The notes beneath the pieces are model-generated. The model ran no database searches. It was not told the origin of the DNA and worked only from the letters and a program-made list of their open reading frames with translations. From contig JAEZVA010000045.1 in assembly GCA_023443315.1 (NCBI GenBank), forward strand, positions 1 to 64,000: DNA of 64,000 nt, read 5' to 3'. The stretch's first letter is position 1; each line of letters begins with the position of its first letter. This document shows positions 43,755-51,623 of the stretch, piece after piece. This stretch comes from Bacillota bacterium (GTDB lineage Bacteria > Bacillota > Clostridia > Oscillospirales > Ruminococcaceae). Both the position numbers and the translations under genes were made by a program.

Positions 43755-45259
43755 TGGCTGTTAACTACAATAACCCCGAATACGAGGTAATACGCAACCT
43801 AGACCGCTGCATCACCTGCCGCGTGTGTGAACGCCAGTGCGCAAATGAGGTACACAGCTACGACGAAGAAACCCACCGCATGAAGGCGGACGAGATGCTG
43901 TGCGTTAACTGCCACCGCTGCGTGTCGCTGTGCCCCACCCGCGCACTTAAAATAGTAAAGACCGACAATACATTTAAAGAGAACGCCAACTGGTCCAACC
44001 AAACCATCGCCGAGCTATACCGCCAGGCGGAGACAGGCGGCGTGCTGCTGTCCTCCATGGGAACCCCCAAGGACTACCCGGTGTACTGGGATAAGATGCT
44101 CATCAACGCCTCGCAGGTAACAAACCCCTCCATCGACCCGCTGCGCGAGCCGATGGAAACGCGGGTGTATTTGGGCAAAAAGCCGGGCAAGATCGCCCGT
44201 GACGAGAACGGCAACATCGAAAACAACCTAACCCCGCAGCTGGAGCTTGCCACCCCCGTGATGTTCTCGGCGATGAGCTACGGCTCTATTAGCTACAACG
44301 CGCACGAAAGCCTAGCCCGCGCTGCCGAGGAGCTTGGCATTATGTACAACACCGGCGAGGGCGGACTGCACAAGGACTTTTACCGCTACGGCCAAAACAC
44401 CATCGTGCAGGTGGCATCGGGACGCTTCGGGGTCTATAAGGATTATTTGGAGGCGGGCGCCGCCATCGAGATTAAGATGGGACAGGGCGCAAAGCCCGGC
44501 ATCGGCGGGCATCTGCCCGGCACCAAGATCGTCGGCGATATCTCGCAGACCCGTATGATCCCCGAGGGCTCGGACGCCATCAGCCCCGCGCCCCATCACG
44601 ACATCTACTCGATTGAGGACCTGCGTCAGCTGGTCTACTCGCTCAAAGAAGCAACCGCGCACAAAAAGCCGGTTATCGTAAAGATTGCCGCGGTGCACAA
44701 CGTCGCCGCCATCGCAAGCGGCATCGCCCGAAGCGGCGCGGACATCCTCGTTATCGACGGCTTCCGCGGCGGCACGGGCGCAGCACCCACCCGCATCCGC
44801 GACAACGTGGGTATCCCCATCGAGCTTGCGCTTGCCAGTGTGGATGAGCGCCTGCGTCAGGAGGGCATTCGCGACGATATCTCGGTGGTGGTGGGCGGCT
44901 CTATCCGCTCAAGCGCCGACATCGTCAAGGCGGTGGCACTCGGCGCGGACGCGGTGTATGTCGCAACCGGCGCATTGCTTGCCCTAGGCTGCCATCTGTG
45001 CCGCAGCTGCCAAACGGGTAAATGCAACTGGGGTATTGCCACCCAACGCCCCGAGCTGGTGCGCCGCCTAAACCCCGATCTTGGCTACAAACGCCTTGTC
45101 AACCTCATCACCGCGTGGGACCACGAGATTAAAGAGATGATGGGCGGCATGGGTATTAACTCGCTCGAATCCCTAAGAGGCAACCGCCTGATGCTACGCG
45201 GCGTGGGGCTAAACGCCAAGGAGCTTGAGATTTTAGGCATCAAGCACGCCGGAGAATAG
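43754..45259 (+). CDS. gltB: Glutamate synthase FMN/Fe-S core subunit (split GOGAT)
   Basis: This 501-residue protein starts at ATG 43754 overlapping the previous stop. Two N-terminal 4Fe-4S motifs (CITCRVCERQC, CVNCHRCVSLCP) precede the FMN-binding synthase barrel. The barrel carries TGEGGLHKD, GQGAKPGIGGHLPG and GFRGGTGAAPT, and the 3Fe-4S cluster loop is CHLCRSCQTGKCNWG. It carries out reductive transfer of ammonia to 2-oxoglutarate. The ferredoxin-like N-terminus fits electron supply from the Fe-S and FAD subunits downstream. Confidence 0.9.
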   Translation: MAVNYNNPEYEVIRNLDRCITCRVCERQCANEVHSYDEETHRMKADEMLCVNCHRCVSLCPTRALKIVKTDNTFKENANWSNQTIAELYRQAETGGVLLSSMGTPKDYPVYWDKMLINASQVTNPSIDPLREPMETRVYLGKKPGKIARDENGNIENNLTPQLELATPVMFSAMSYGSISYNAHESLARAAEELGIMYNTGEGGLHKDFYRYGQNTIVQVASGRFGVYKDYLEAGAAIEIKMGQGAKPGIGGHLPGTKIVGDISQTRMIPEGSDAISPAPHHDIYSIEDLRQLVYSLKEATAHKKPVIVKIAAVHNVAAIASGIARSGADILVIDGFRGGTGAAPTRIRDNVGIPIELALASVDERLRQEGIRDDISVVVGGSIRSSADIVKAVALGADAVYVATGALLALGCHLCRSCQTGKCNWGIATQRPELVRRLNPDLGYKRLVNLITAWDHEIKEMMGGMGINSLESLRGNRLMLRGVGLNAKELEILGIKHAGE

Positions 45260-45816
45260 CGAAGCGAAGCTTCGCATTAGGAGAACCTTCGGTTCTCGGC
45301 ATCTTCTGTACCAACCGTATTGGGAAACCTTCGGTTCTCGGCACAATCAAAACCTACCGTAGGGGCGAATCACCAACCCACGATTCTCAGCACAATATCA
45401 ATCCAAACCGTAGGGAGCGACGCCCTCGTCGCTCCCTCCCTGACCAATCATAATAGGCATGTAAATTGATTTATGCGGTGACAACGGAACGGTCAAGACC
45501 GTTCCCTACAATTCGCCACATTGATGATTGGTATTATGAACGCCTACGGTTCTCGGCACGAAATCAATCAAATCGTAGGGGCGAATCGCCAACCGTTGGT
45601 TGCCATTATCGGTCGTCCGCAGGGGATGCTGTCAGAAACGGACGCGCAATGCGCGCCCCTACGGTGCAAAACGGAACGCCAAGGACGCATCGCCAACCGT
45701 TGGTTGGCATTGGGAAAACCTTCGGTTTTCCACGTATGACTGAATCTATGCGTATAAAAACCCTCCGGCCTTGTGCCGCCATTCCCCCAACCAGCCAAGA
45801 AAGGGAAGGAACAACT
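45260..45816. repeat. REP-element cluster inside the glutamate synthase operon
   Basis: A 557-bp gap between gltB and the Fe-S subunit gene is filled with short palindromes. They include GTAGGGAGCGACG...CGTCGCTCC (45410-45435), GGAACGGTC/GACCGTTCC with CCCTAC (45486-45509), several GTAGGGGCGAAT units (for example 45575) and repeated CCTTCGGTTCTC arms (45283, 45327, 45717). No gene or terminator interrupts the operon, so the insertions may modulate downstream expression or mRNA stability. Confidence 0.8.
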
Positions 45817-46248
45817 ATGAAGCGAATCTATGTCAACGAAAAGTGGTGCTTAGGCTGCCACCTTTGCGAATACTACTGCGCCTACGCAAACCAGACCGAG
45901 CAGGACATGGTCAAGGCGCTCAAGGACATCACCATCAACCCCCGCATCCAAATCGAGGAGCGCGGCGGCATCTCGTTTGCCGTGTCCTGCCGCCACTGCG
46001 AGGAACCGCTGTGCGTTAAGGGCTGCATCACCGGCGCACTGACGGTGGAAAACGGCGTGATAGCCATCGATTCCAACCGCTGCGTGGGCTGCTACACCTG
46101 CATCCTGTCCTGCCCCTACGGCGCGGTTATGCCGTCGGATACGGGTGCGGTGCAAAAGTGCGAGCTGTGCACCAAAAACGCGTTTGGCGAGCCCGCCTGC
46201 GTACAGGGTTGCCCAAATAACGCAATCGTGTTTGAGGAAAGGAGCTAG
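45817..46248 (+). CDS. Four-cluster ferredoxin-type electron-transfer subunit (split GOGAT operon)
   Basis: This 143-residue protein starts at ATG 45817 behind GGGAAGGA; an earlier frame extends into the repeats and is not credible. Cys motifs CLGCHLCEYYC, CRHCEEPLCVKGC, CVGCYTCILSCP and CELC...CVQGCP give a HycB/NrfC-like protein able to bind four 4Fe-4S clusters. It lies 6 bp before the FAD oxidoreductase gene and most likely passes electrons from it to the gltB core. Confidence 0.8.
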   Translation: MKRIYVNEKWCLGCHLCEYYCAYANQTEQDMVKALKDITINPRIQIEERGGISFAVSCRHCEEPLCVKGCITGALTVENGVIAIDSNRCVGCYTCILSCPYGAVMPSDTGAVQKCELCTKNAFGEPACVQGCPNNAIVFEERS

Positions 46249-46254
46249 GCTGCA

Positions 46255-47490
46255 ATGAATTATGTGATTATCGGCAACTCTGCCGCCGCAGTAGGCTGTG
46301 TAGAGGGTATCCGTCAGGTGGATAAAACGGGCTCGATTACCATCCTCTCAGACGAGCCGCACCACACCTATTCCCGCCCGCTTATCTCGTACCTCATCTA
46401 CGGCAAAACGGACGAAGACCGCATGAAATACCGCCCCGACGACTTTTACACCAAAAACGGCTGCACCGCCCTGCTCGGGGTAACCGCCACGAAGATAGAC
46501 AAAGACAACAAGCAGGTTGTTCTCGATGACGGCAAGACGGTGCCATACGATAAGCTGCTTGTCGCCACCGGCTCCAAGCCGTTTGTGCCCCCCATGCAGG
46601 GCCTGGATAAGGTGAAAAGCGCGTTTACCTTTATGACGCTCGACAGCGCAAAGGCGCTCGACGCGGCGCTTACCCCCGAAAGCCGTGTACTGATTGTGGG
46701 CGCGGGTCTCATCGGGCTGAAATGCGCCGAGGGCATTGCCAAAAAGGTTTCGTCCATCACGGTGGTGGACCTTGCGCCCCGCATCCTGCCGAGTATTCTG
46801 GATGAGGAAGGCTCCGCCATGATGCAGCGACACATCGAGAGCAAGGGCGTAACGTTTATTCTGGGCGACAGCGTAAAGGAGTTTACCGAGACCTCCGCCA
46901 CCCTGAACGGCGGCGGAACGGTGGAGTTTGACGTCGCGGTGCTGTGCGTGGGCGTACGCCCCAACGTCGAGCTGGTTAAGGACGCGGGCGGAACGGTGGG
47001 GCGCGGCATTGCCACCGACGAGTTCTGCCGCACCGACATCCCCGACGTATACGCGGCGGGCGACTGCTCCGAGAGCGTAGACATCGCCGACGGCGCGTGC
47101 AAGGTGCTTGCGCTGCTGCCCAACGCCTACATGCAGGGCGAAACGGCGGGGCTTCATATGGCGGGCACCGAAAAGCCGTACAACAAGGCGCTTGCCATGA
47201 ACGCCATCGGCTTCTTCGGGCTGCACATCATCACTGCCGGCTGCTATCAGGGCGAGGAGTTTGTGAAGCGTGGCAAAGACGGTATAACCTATAAGAAGCT
47301 GGTGTATGCCGACAACCGCCTCAAGGGCTACATCCTCATCGGCGACATCGCGCGGGCGGGCATCTACACCGCGCTGATTCGCGAGCAGACCCCGCTGGAC
47401 ACCATCGACTTTGACCTGATTCGCGAACGCCCCCAGCTCATGGCGTTCTCCCATAAAGAGCGTGCGCAAAAGCTGTCCACCAAGGCGTAG
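46255..47490 (+). CDS. NAD(P)H/FAD-dependent oxidoreductase of the split GOGAT operon
   Basis: This 411-residue protein starts at ATG 46255. The FAD Rossmann motif is VIIGNSAAAVGCVEGI, the central NAD(P) motif VLIVGAGLIGLKCAEG and the second FAD motif GIATDEFCRTDIPDVYAAGDC. This is the rubredoxin/nitrite-reductase-like class. Coupled with the ferredoxin subunit, it should replace the usual GltD small subunit in supplying electrons to glutamate synthase. The Rossmann motifs and context are clear; nucleotide preference is not. Confidence 0.8.
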   Translation: MNYVIIGNSAAAVGCVEGIRQVDKTGSITILSDEPHHTYSRPLISYLIYGKTDEDRMKYRPDDFYTKNGCTALLGVTATKIDKDNKQVVLDDGKTVPYDKLLVATGSKPFVPPMQGLDKVKSAFTFMTLDSAKALDAALTPESRVLIVGAGLIGLKCAEGIAKKVSSITVVDLAPRILPSILDEEGSAMMQRHIESKGVTFILGDSVKEFTETSATLNGGGTVEFDVAVLCVGVRPNVELVKDAGGTVGRGIATDEFCRTDIPDVYAAGDCSESVDIADGACKVLALLPNAYMQGETAGLHMAGTEKPYNKALAMNAIGFFGLHIITAGCYQGEEFVKRGKDGITYKKLVYADNRLKGYILIGDIARAGIYTALIREQTPLDTIDFDLIRERPQLMAFSHKERAQKLSTKA

Positions 47491-47600
47491 CATCCCGATT
47501 ATGTTAACCGAAGAAGTAACCTGATAGAAAATACAAGGCGCCGCTTTTCTGCACAAAACGGAAAGGGTGAGTGAAGGCGCCGGAGAGGCATGGTACCCCT

Positions 47601-48323
47601 ATGAATATTACAGCGGGCGATATGCACTTTGAACAGCTTAACCGCCAGATTCGCGAAAGCGGCGATAAGGATATCGTGATTGAACACTGCTTAGGGCAGC
47701 GCTACATCGGCGCGGGTCTGGGCGGCAGAGACATAACCATCAACGGCGTACCCGGCAACGCGCTGGGCGCGTATCTAGACGGGGCGGTTATTACCGTAAA
47801 CGGCAACGCGCAGGACGCCACGGGCGACACGATGAACGACGGGCGGATTATCATCCACGGTTCGTCGGGCGACGCCACCGGCTACGCGATGCGTGGCGGC
47901 AAGATCTTTGTACAGGGGGATGCGGGCTACCGCGCCGGCATCCACATGAAGGCGTATATGGAGAAGCTCCCCGTGCTCGTCATCGGTGGCAAGGCGGGCA
48001 GCTTTTTGGGCGAATATCAGGCGGGCGGTCTTATCATCGTGCTCGGTCTAAACTGCGAGCGCACCGACGATTATTTAAGCTTTTGCGCCACCGGCATGCA
48101 CGGCGGCAAGATCTATCTGCGCACCGATACCCCACCCGCCAACCTACCCAAGCAGATTGTGGTGAAAAAGGCGGAGCAGGCGGACATCGACGAGATTGCC
48201 CCGCACATCGAGGAGTTCTGCGCCCTGTTTGGCGAGGATAAGGAAAAGGTGCTCGCGGGGGACTTCCTTGTGCTGACCCCCGACACAAAAAATCCTTACA
48301 AACAGCTTTATACTTACAACTAA
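47601..48323 (+). CDS. Glutamate synthase GXGXG (alpha-C) subunit
   Basis: This 240-residue protein starts at ATG 47601; a GTG at 47571 is possible. It is a right-handed beta-helix of GXGXG repeats (YIGAGLGGRDITI, GNALGAYLDGAVI, GNAQDATGDTMNDG, GSSGDATGYAMRGG), like the C-terminal domain of GltB and formylmethanofuran dehydrogenase C. It is the last of the five split GOGAT subunits. It is followed by a promoter-like TATAAT and a terminator. Confidence 0.85.
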   Translation: MNITAGDMHFEQLNRQIRESGDKDIVIEHCLGQRYIGAGLGGRDITINGVPGNALGAYLDGAVITVNGNAQDATGDTMNDGRIIIHGSSGDATGYAMRGGKIFVQGDAGYRAGIHMKAYMEKLPVLVIGGKAGSFLGEYQAGGLIIVLGLNCERTDDYLSFCATGMHGGKIYLRTDTPPANLPKQIVVKKAEQADIDEIAPHIEEFCALFGEDKEKVLAGDFLVLTPDTKNPYKQLYTYN

Positions 48324-48440
48324 ATGTTGTATAATAATAACAATGTGCTGTAACGGCAGGCATTCCTGTGTTTATTAAAAATGGGCAAAGGCGCTCTTCA
48401 CATGAATTTAAGGGTGCAGGCTTGCCTTGCGCCCTTTTTT
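48307..48440 (+). promoter_or_regulatory. Promoter and leader attenuator/terminator between the GOGAT operon and RAYT/glnA
   Basis: TTTATA (48307-48312), 17-bp spacer, TATAAT (48330-48335). Small hairpins follow: CTG-TAACGG-CAG (48348-48359) and GGGC-AAAGGC-GCTC (48383-48396), the latter with the AAAGGY loop seen in the gltB leader. An intrinsic terminator comes next (AAGGGTGCAGG with CCTTGCGCCCTT, then six Ts, 48410-48440). It may simply end the GOGAT operon. The AAGG hairpin and promoter suggest it could once have been the leader of glnA, now 1 kb downstream beyond an inserted RAYT. Confidence 0.5.
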
Positions 48441-48559
48441 CGGGATTTTTTGCGGATTTACCGCATAATCAACAATTTCTAACATCTCGGACACACACCC
48501 CCATCCATTTGCATCATAAAAACCTACTTAACCCCGGTTCTCCGCACAGCTCAAAAAGA

Positions 48560-48594
48560 CCGTAGGGGCGATTATCAATCGCCCGCGGTTACCG
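48560..48594. repeat. REP element flanking RAYT 1 (left)
   Basis: GTAGGG foot followed by GGCGATT ... AATCGCCC palindrome arms and CGCGGTTACCG. Identical over 30+ bp to the copy at 49330-49363 and almost identical (as reverse complement) to the in-gene copy at 49077-49101. Confidence 0.85.
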
Positions 48595-48752
48595 GCAAAT
48601 TAAACGTTACAAATTTCAACACCATCCGCATGGCGCATCTCCAACCTACAGTTGGCATTTTAATCACCTGCAACGTTACCCAATTACGGTTATCCTTTCC
48701 TGCAATTTAACTCATCCAAGCAATTCATTTCTTGTAACAGTGAGGTTGCGAT

Positions 48753-49295
48753 ATGGAGTTACCAAAACGCAAACCCATTCGCTTACGCGGTTATGATTAC
48801 GCCCAATGCGGCGCATATTTTATTACTATATGCGTTAGAAATCGACATGAAATGTTGTGGAATAAAGATACAGAAACGCGCACCCGTCATCAGGAAGAAT
48901 GTGCAGATAATTTACATGAAATGTATTCTTTGTCCGAATACGGTTTGATTGTCGAACAGGCAATTAAAAATATTCCAGATATTTATCACGAGGTTAATGT
49001 AATAAAATATGTTATTATGCCAAACCATGTTCACTTGCTGATAGAAACCGTGCCCGGTACGAACCATGAAGAGAACGGGCGATTGCTAATCGCCCCTACG
49101 GTTTCTACCGTTGTTAAGCAGTTTAAACGAAGTGTCTCAAAACAAATTGGGTTTTCCTTTTGGCAAAAATCCTTTCATGACCATATTATTCGCAATCAAC
49201 AGGATTATCAGATGATATGCCGCTATATCGATGAAAATCCGAATAAATGGCGGGAAGACTGTTATTATCCCGTTAAGGAATGTATACGCGAATAG
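48753..49295 (+). CDS. REP-associated tyrosine transposase (RAYT), copy 1
   Basis: This 180-residue Y1-type transposase of the IS200-like superfamily has an N-terminal MELPKRKPIRL-type start, YFITICVRNR strand and the metal-binding HUH motif in YVIMPNHVHLLIE. The catalytic Tyr region is FHDHIIRNQQDYQMICRYIDENP. RAYTs are single-copy, domesticated relatives that mobilise REP/REPIN palindromes. Around residue 109-118 its frame runs through a REP palindrome (GRLLIAPT). Identical REPs flank it on both sides. It sits between the GOGAT operon and glnA. Confidence 0.85.
   Translation: MELPKRKPIRLRGYDYAQCGAYFITICVRNRHEMLWNKDTETRTRHQEECADNLHEMYSLSEYGLIVEQAIKNIPDIYHEVNVIKYVIMPNHVHLLIETVPGTNHEENGRLLIAPTVSTVVKQFKRSVSKQIGFSFWQKSFHDHIIRNQQDYQMICRYIDENPNKWREDCYYPVKECIRE
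49077..49101. repeat. REP palindrome inside the RAYT 1 coding sequence
   Basis: Arms GGGCGATT and AATCGCCC followed by CTACGG, reverse-complement match to the flanking REPs with a single loop difference. It is translated in frame as part of the linker between the HUH core and the catalytic-Tyr helix. Confidence 0.85.
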
Positions 49296-49329
49296 TTTAC
49301 TTCCTTTAACGAGCAACATAATATCCCTC

Positions 49330-49363
49330 CGTAGGGGCGATTATCAATCGCCCGCGGTTACCG
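49330..49363. repeat. REP element flanking RAYT 1 (right)
   Basis: Same sequence and orientation as 48560-48594, 35 bp after the RAYT stop codon and about 95 bp before glnA. Confidence 0.85.
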
Positions 49364-49457
49364 TCGAAGCACAACCAATCAACGCCGAGGACACCATTCC
49401 CAAAACATCAAATATAATTAAACCAAAACAATCCCCAAAAAGAAAGGACATGATGGT

Positions 49458-50765
49458 ATGCAGTATACCTCTAGCGACGTGATTAAGTTTGCAAAGGAAA
49501 ACGACGTCAAATTCATACGCCTTGCGTTTTGCGACGTGTTCGGCACGCTAAAGAACCTGTCGGTCATGTCCGACGAGCTGCCGCGCGCGTTTGAACGCGG
49601 CATTTTGTTTGACGCAAACGCCGTTACCGGCTACCGCGATATGGAGGACACCGAGCTGCTTTTGTTCCCCGACCCCAGCACCCTCACGGTGCTGCCGTGG
49701 CGGCCACAGCAGGGGCGTGTGGTGCGCCTGTTTTGTGATATCCGCCGTCCCGACGGTACGCCGTTTGCGGGGGATAACAGAGCGATTTTAAAGAACACAC
49801 TCAAAAAGGCGCAGGATATGGGCTACACCTGCCATATCGGCACCGACTGCGAGTTTTACCTGTTTGAGGCGGATGAAAACGGCAACCCCACCCGCAAGCC
49901 CCATGACCTTGCGCGGTATTTTGACGTTGCCCCCTTAGACCGCGGCGAGAACGTACGCCGCGACATCTGCCTCACGCTCGAGGAGATGGACATCAAGCCC
50001 CAAAGCTCCCACCACGAAAAGGGGCCCGGGCAAAACGAGATCGATTTTAAAAGCAGCACCCCGCTGCGCGCGGCGGATAACTTTGCCACCTTCAAGTCGG
50101 TGGTAAAGACCATGGCGTCACGCAACGGGCTGTATGCGTCCTTTATGCCAAAACCGATGTACGATGAAAGCGGCAGCGGTCTGCACATCAAGCTTTCGCT
50201 GTATCGGGGCGTTACCAATGTGTTTCAGTGCGGCGAGCAAGGGCTAAGCCGCGAGGCGCGTTCGTTTATTGCGGGCGTTTTGCGCTATGCGCGTGAGATG
50301 AGCGTCTTCTTAAACCCGCTTACCAACTCCTACGCGCGGCTTACCGCATCCGAAGGATTAAACCGCATTGCGTGGGGCTACCGCAACCTGTCACAGATTG
50401 TGCGCATCCCCACCCTTTGCGACGACCTTGCGCATCTGGTGCTGCGCTCGAGCGACCCGTCCTGCAACCCGTATATCGTGTTTGCGCTGGTGCTTAGCGC
50501 GGGGCTTGAGGGCATTGAAAAGGGCTACGAGCTGGCCGACGAGCTATTCTGCGACAGCGCCGCCTGCCTGACGGATGCTGCGCTTTTGCCTGCCGCATTA
50601 AACGAGGCTATCAAAGAGGGGAGCGAGGGCGAGTTCCTATCCTCGGTGCTGCCCGACCGCCTGATTGACAGCTACCTTTCCGCCAAACGGCGCGAATGGG
50701 ATACCTATACCACCCGCAAGGACAAAGAGGTTATTGAGCGCGAGATGTATTTTAACATCATCTGA
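49458..50765 (+). CDS. glnA: Glutamine synthetase, type I (GlnA family)
   Basis: This 435-residue protein has the N-terminal beta-grasp (VKFIRLAFCDVFGTLKNLSVM) and the catalytic domain with GTDCEFYLFE, GPGQNEIDF and the glutamate/ATP loop ESGSGLHIK. NSYARL, the ARLT loop, and a conserved C-terminus are also present. It lacks the adenylylation-site region of long GSI-beta forms, as in clostridial and Bacillus GSI-alpha enzymes. It starts at ATG 49458 after AAAGGA. Its nearest visible promoter lies upstream of the RAYT insertion. Confidence 0.9.
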   Translation: MQYTSSDVIKFAKENDVKFIRLAFCDVFGTLKNLSVMSDELPRAFERGILFDANAVTGYRDMEDTELLLFPDPSTLTVLPWRPQQGRVVRLFCDIRRPDGTPFAGDNRAILKNTLKKAQDMGYTCHIGTDCEFYLFEADENGNPTRKPHDLARYFDVAPLDRGENVRRDICLTLEEMDIKPQSSHHEKGPGQNEIDFKSSTPLRAADNFATFKSVVKTMASRNGLYASFMPKPMYDESGSGLHIKLSLYRGVTNVFQCGEQGLSREARSFIAGVLRYAREMSVFLNPLTNSYARLTASEGLNRIAWGYRNLSQIVRIPTLCDDLAHLVLRSSDPSCNPYIVFALVLSAGLEGIEKGYELADELFCDSAACLTDAALLPAALNEAIKEGSEGEFLSSVLPDRLIDSYLSAKRREWDTYTTRKDKEVIEREMYFNII

Positions 50766-50806
50766 CCGCCGCCCTTTGCAGCTACAGGCAAACGGGTCGT
50801 AACCGA

Positions 50807-51424
50807 ATGGAACTTAACACACAACAAAGCATAACGGTGGTGATGGGTATGGAACAGGTTCTACTGGTTTCGAGCACCGATAAAAGCATAGAATTTATCT
50901 CGCAGCTTTTGCGCGAAGCGGGCACAAACCCCGCCGACATCATCTGTGCACAGAGCGGTGGTGAGGCGCGCCGGCTTGTTTCGCGCACCGATTATTCACT
51001 CATTGTCATCAACGCGCCGCTGTCCGACGAGTTCGGGCACGAGCTTTCGATATCCTGCGCCGAGCACACCACGGCGGGCATCATCATCATTGCCAAAAAC
51101 GAGATTGCCGACGATGTATCCGCCCGTGTGGAAAACTACGGCGTGTTTGTTCTGCCAAAACCCTTAGGCAGGCAGATGTTCTTTCAAACCCTCAAGCTGG
51201 TTGCCGCCGCCAGACGGCGTATGCTGGGGCTGAAAAACGAGAACCTGAAGCTTCAGAAGAAGATTGAGGAGATTCGCCTCATCGACCGCGGCAAGTGTGC
51301 CCTGATTCAATACCTGAGCATGACCGAGGAGCAGGCGCATAAATACATCGAGCGTCAGGCAATGGATCTGCGCGTCACCAAAAAAGAGGTGGCGGAGGGG
51401 ATCTTGCGGACGTATGAGACGTAG
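50807..51424 (+). CDS. NitR-like ANTAR-domain antiterminator
   Basis: This protein has 205 residues if started at 50807; ATG 50849 behind GGTGG is an alternative giving MEQVLLVSS. The N-terminal part (to about residue 130) is a receiver-like or pseudo-receiver domain without a clear full Asp pocket. It is followed by a coiled segment (KNENLKLQKKIEEI). The C-terminal ANTAR domain reads DRGKCALIQYLSMTEEQA...RQAMDLRVTKKEVAEGIL, a close match to the family. ANTAR proteins bind paired small hairpins in leader RNAs and block terminators. A homologue downstream of glnA controls nitrogen genes in Clostridium saccharobutylicum (NitR). Confidence 0.85.
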   Translation: MELNTQQSITVVMGMEQVLLVSSTDKSIEFISQLLREAGTNPADIICAQSGGEARRLVSRTDYSLIVINAPLSDEFGHELSISCAEHTTAGIIIIAKNEIADDVSARVENYGVFVLPKPLGRQMFFQTLKLVAAARRRMLGLKNENLKLQKKIEEIRLIDRGKCALIQYLSMTEEQAHKYIERQAMDLRVTKKEVAEGILRTYET

Positions 51425-51457
51425 GGGATTGTCTAATTATCATCGCATAAAAGAATG

Positions 51458-51482
51458 ACCCGCCGGAAAACGGCGGGTTTTG
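51458..51482 (+). terminator. Terminator after the ANTAR gene
   Basis: CCCGCC and GGCGGG arms around GGAAAAC followed by TTTTGTG. Confidence 0.8.
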
Positions 51483-51517
51483 TGTATGATACACTCAATA
51501 CGTTAACTGCAACCAAC

Positions 51518-51565
51518 AAACCCCCGCCAACCTGCAATGCTTCGGCAGGTTGGCGGGGGTGTTTT
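51518..51565. terminator. Long bidirectional terminator
   Basis: About 17-bp arms (AACCCCCGCCAACCTGC and its complement) with an AATGCTTCG-type loop; As on one side and TGTTTT on the other. It separates the ANTAR gene from convergent htrA. Confidence 0.9.
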
Positions 51566-51623
51566 ACTAATTTCTATCGGGTTTCGCTTCGCGCACTATT
51601 ACAATCGGTGCCTGCCAAAGCAA

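Noticed and set aside
46348..47556. 402-codon minus-strand frame opposite the FAD oxidoreductase
   Set aside because: It is antisense to a gene with clear Rossmann motifs, has no family features and owes its openness to the high GC third positions of the real gene.
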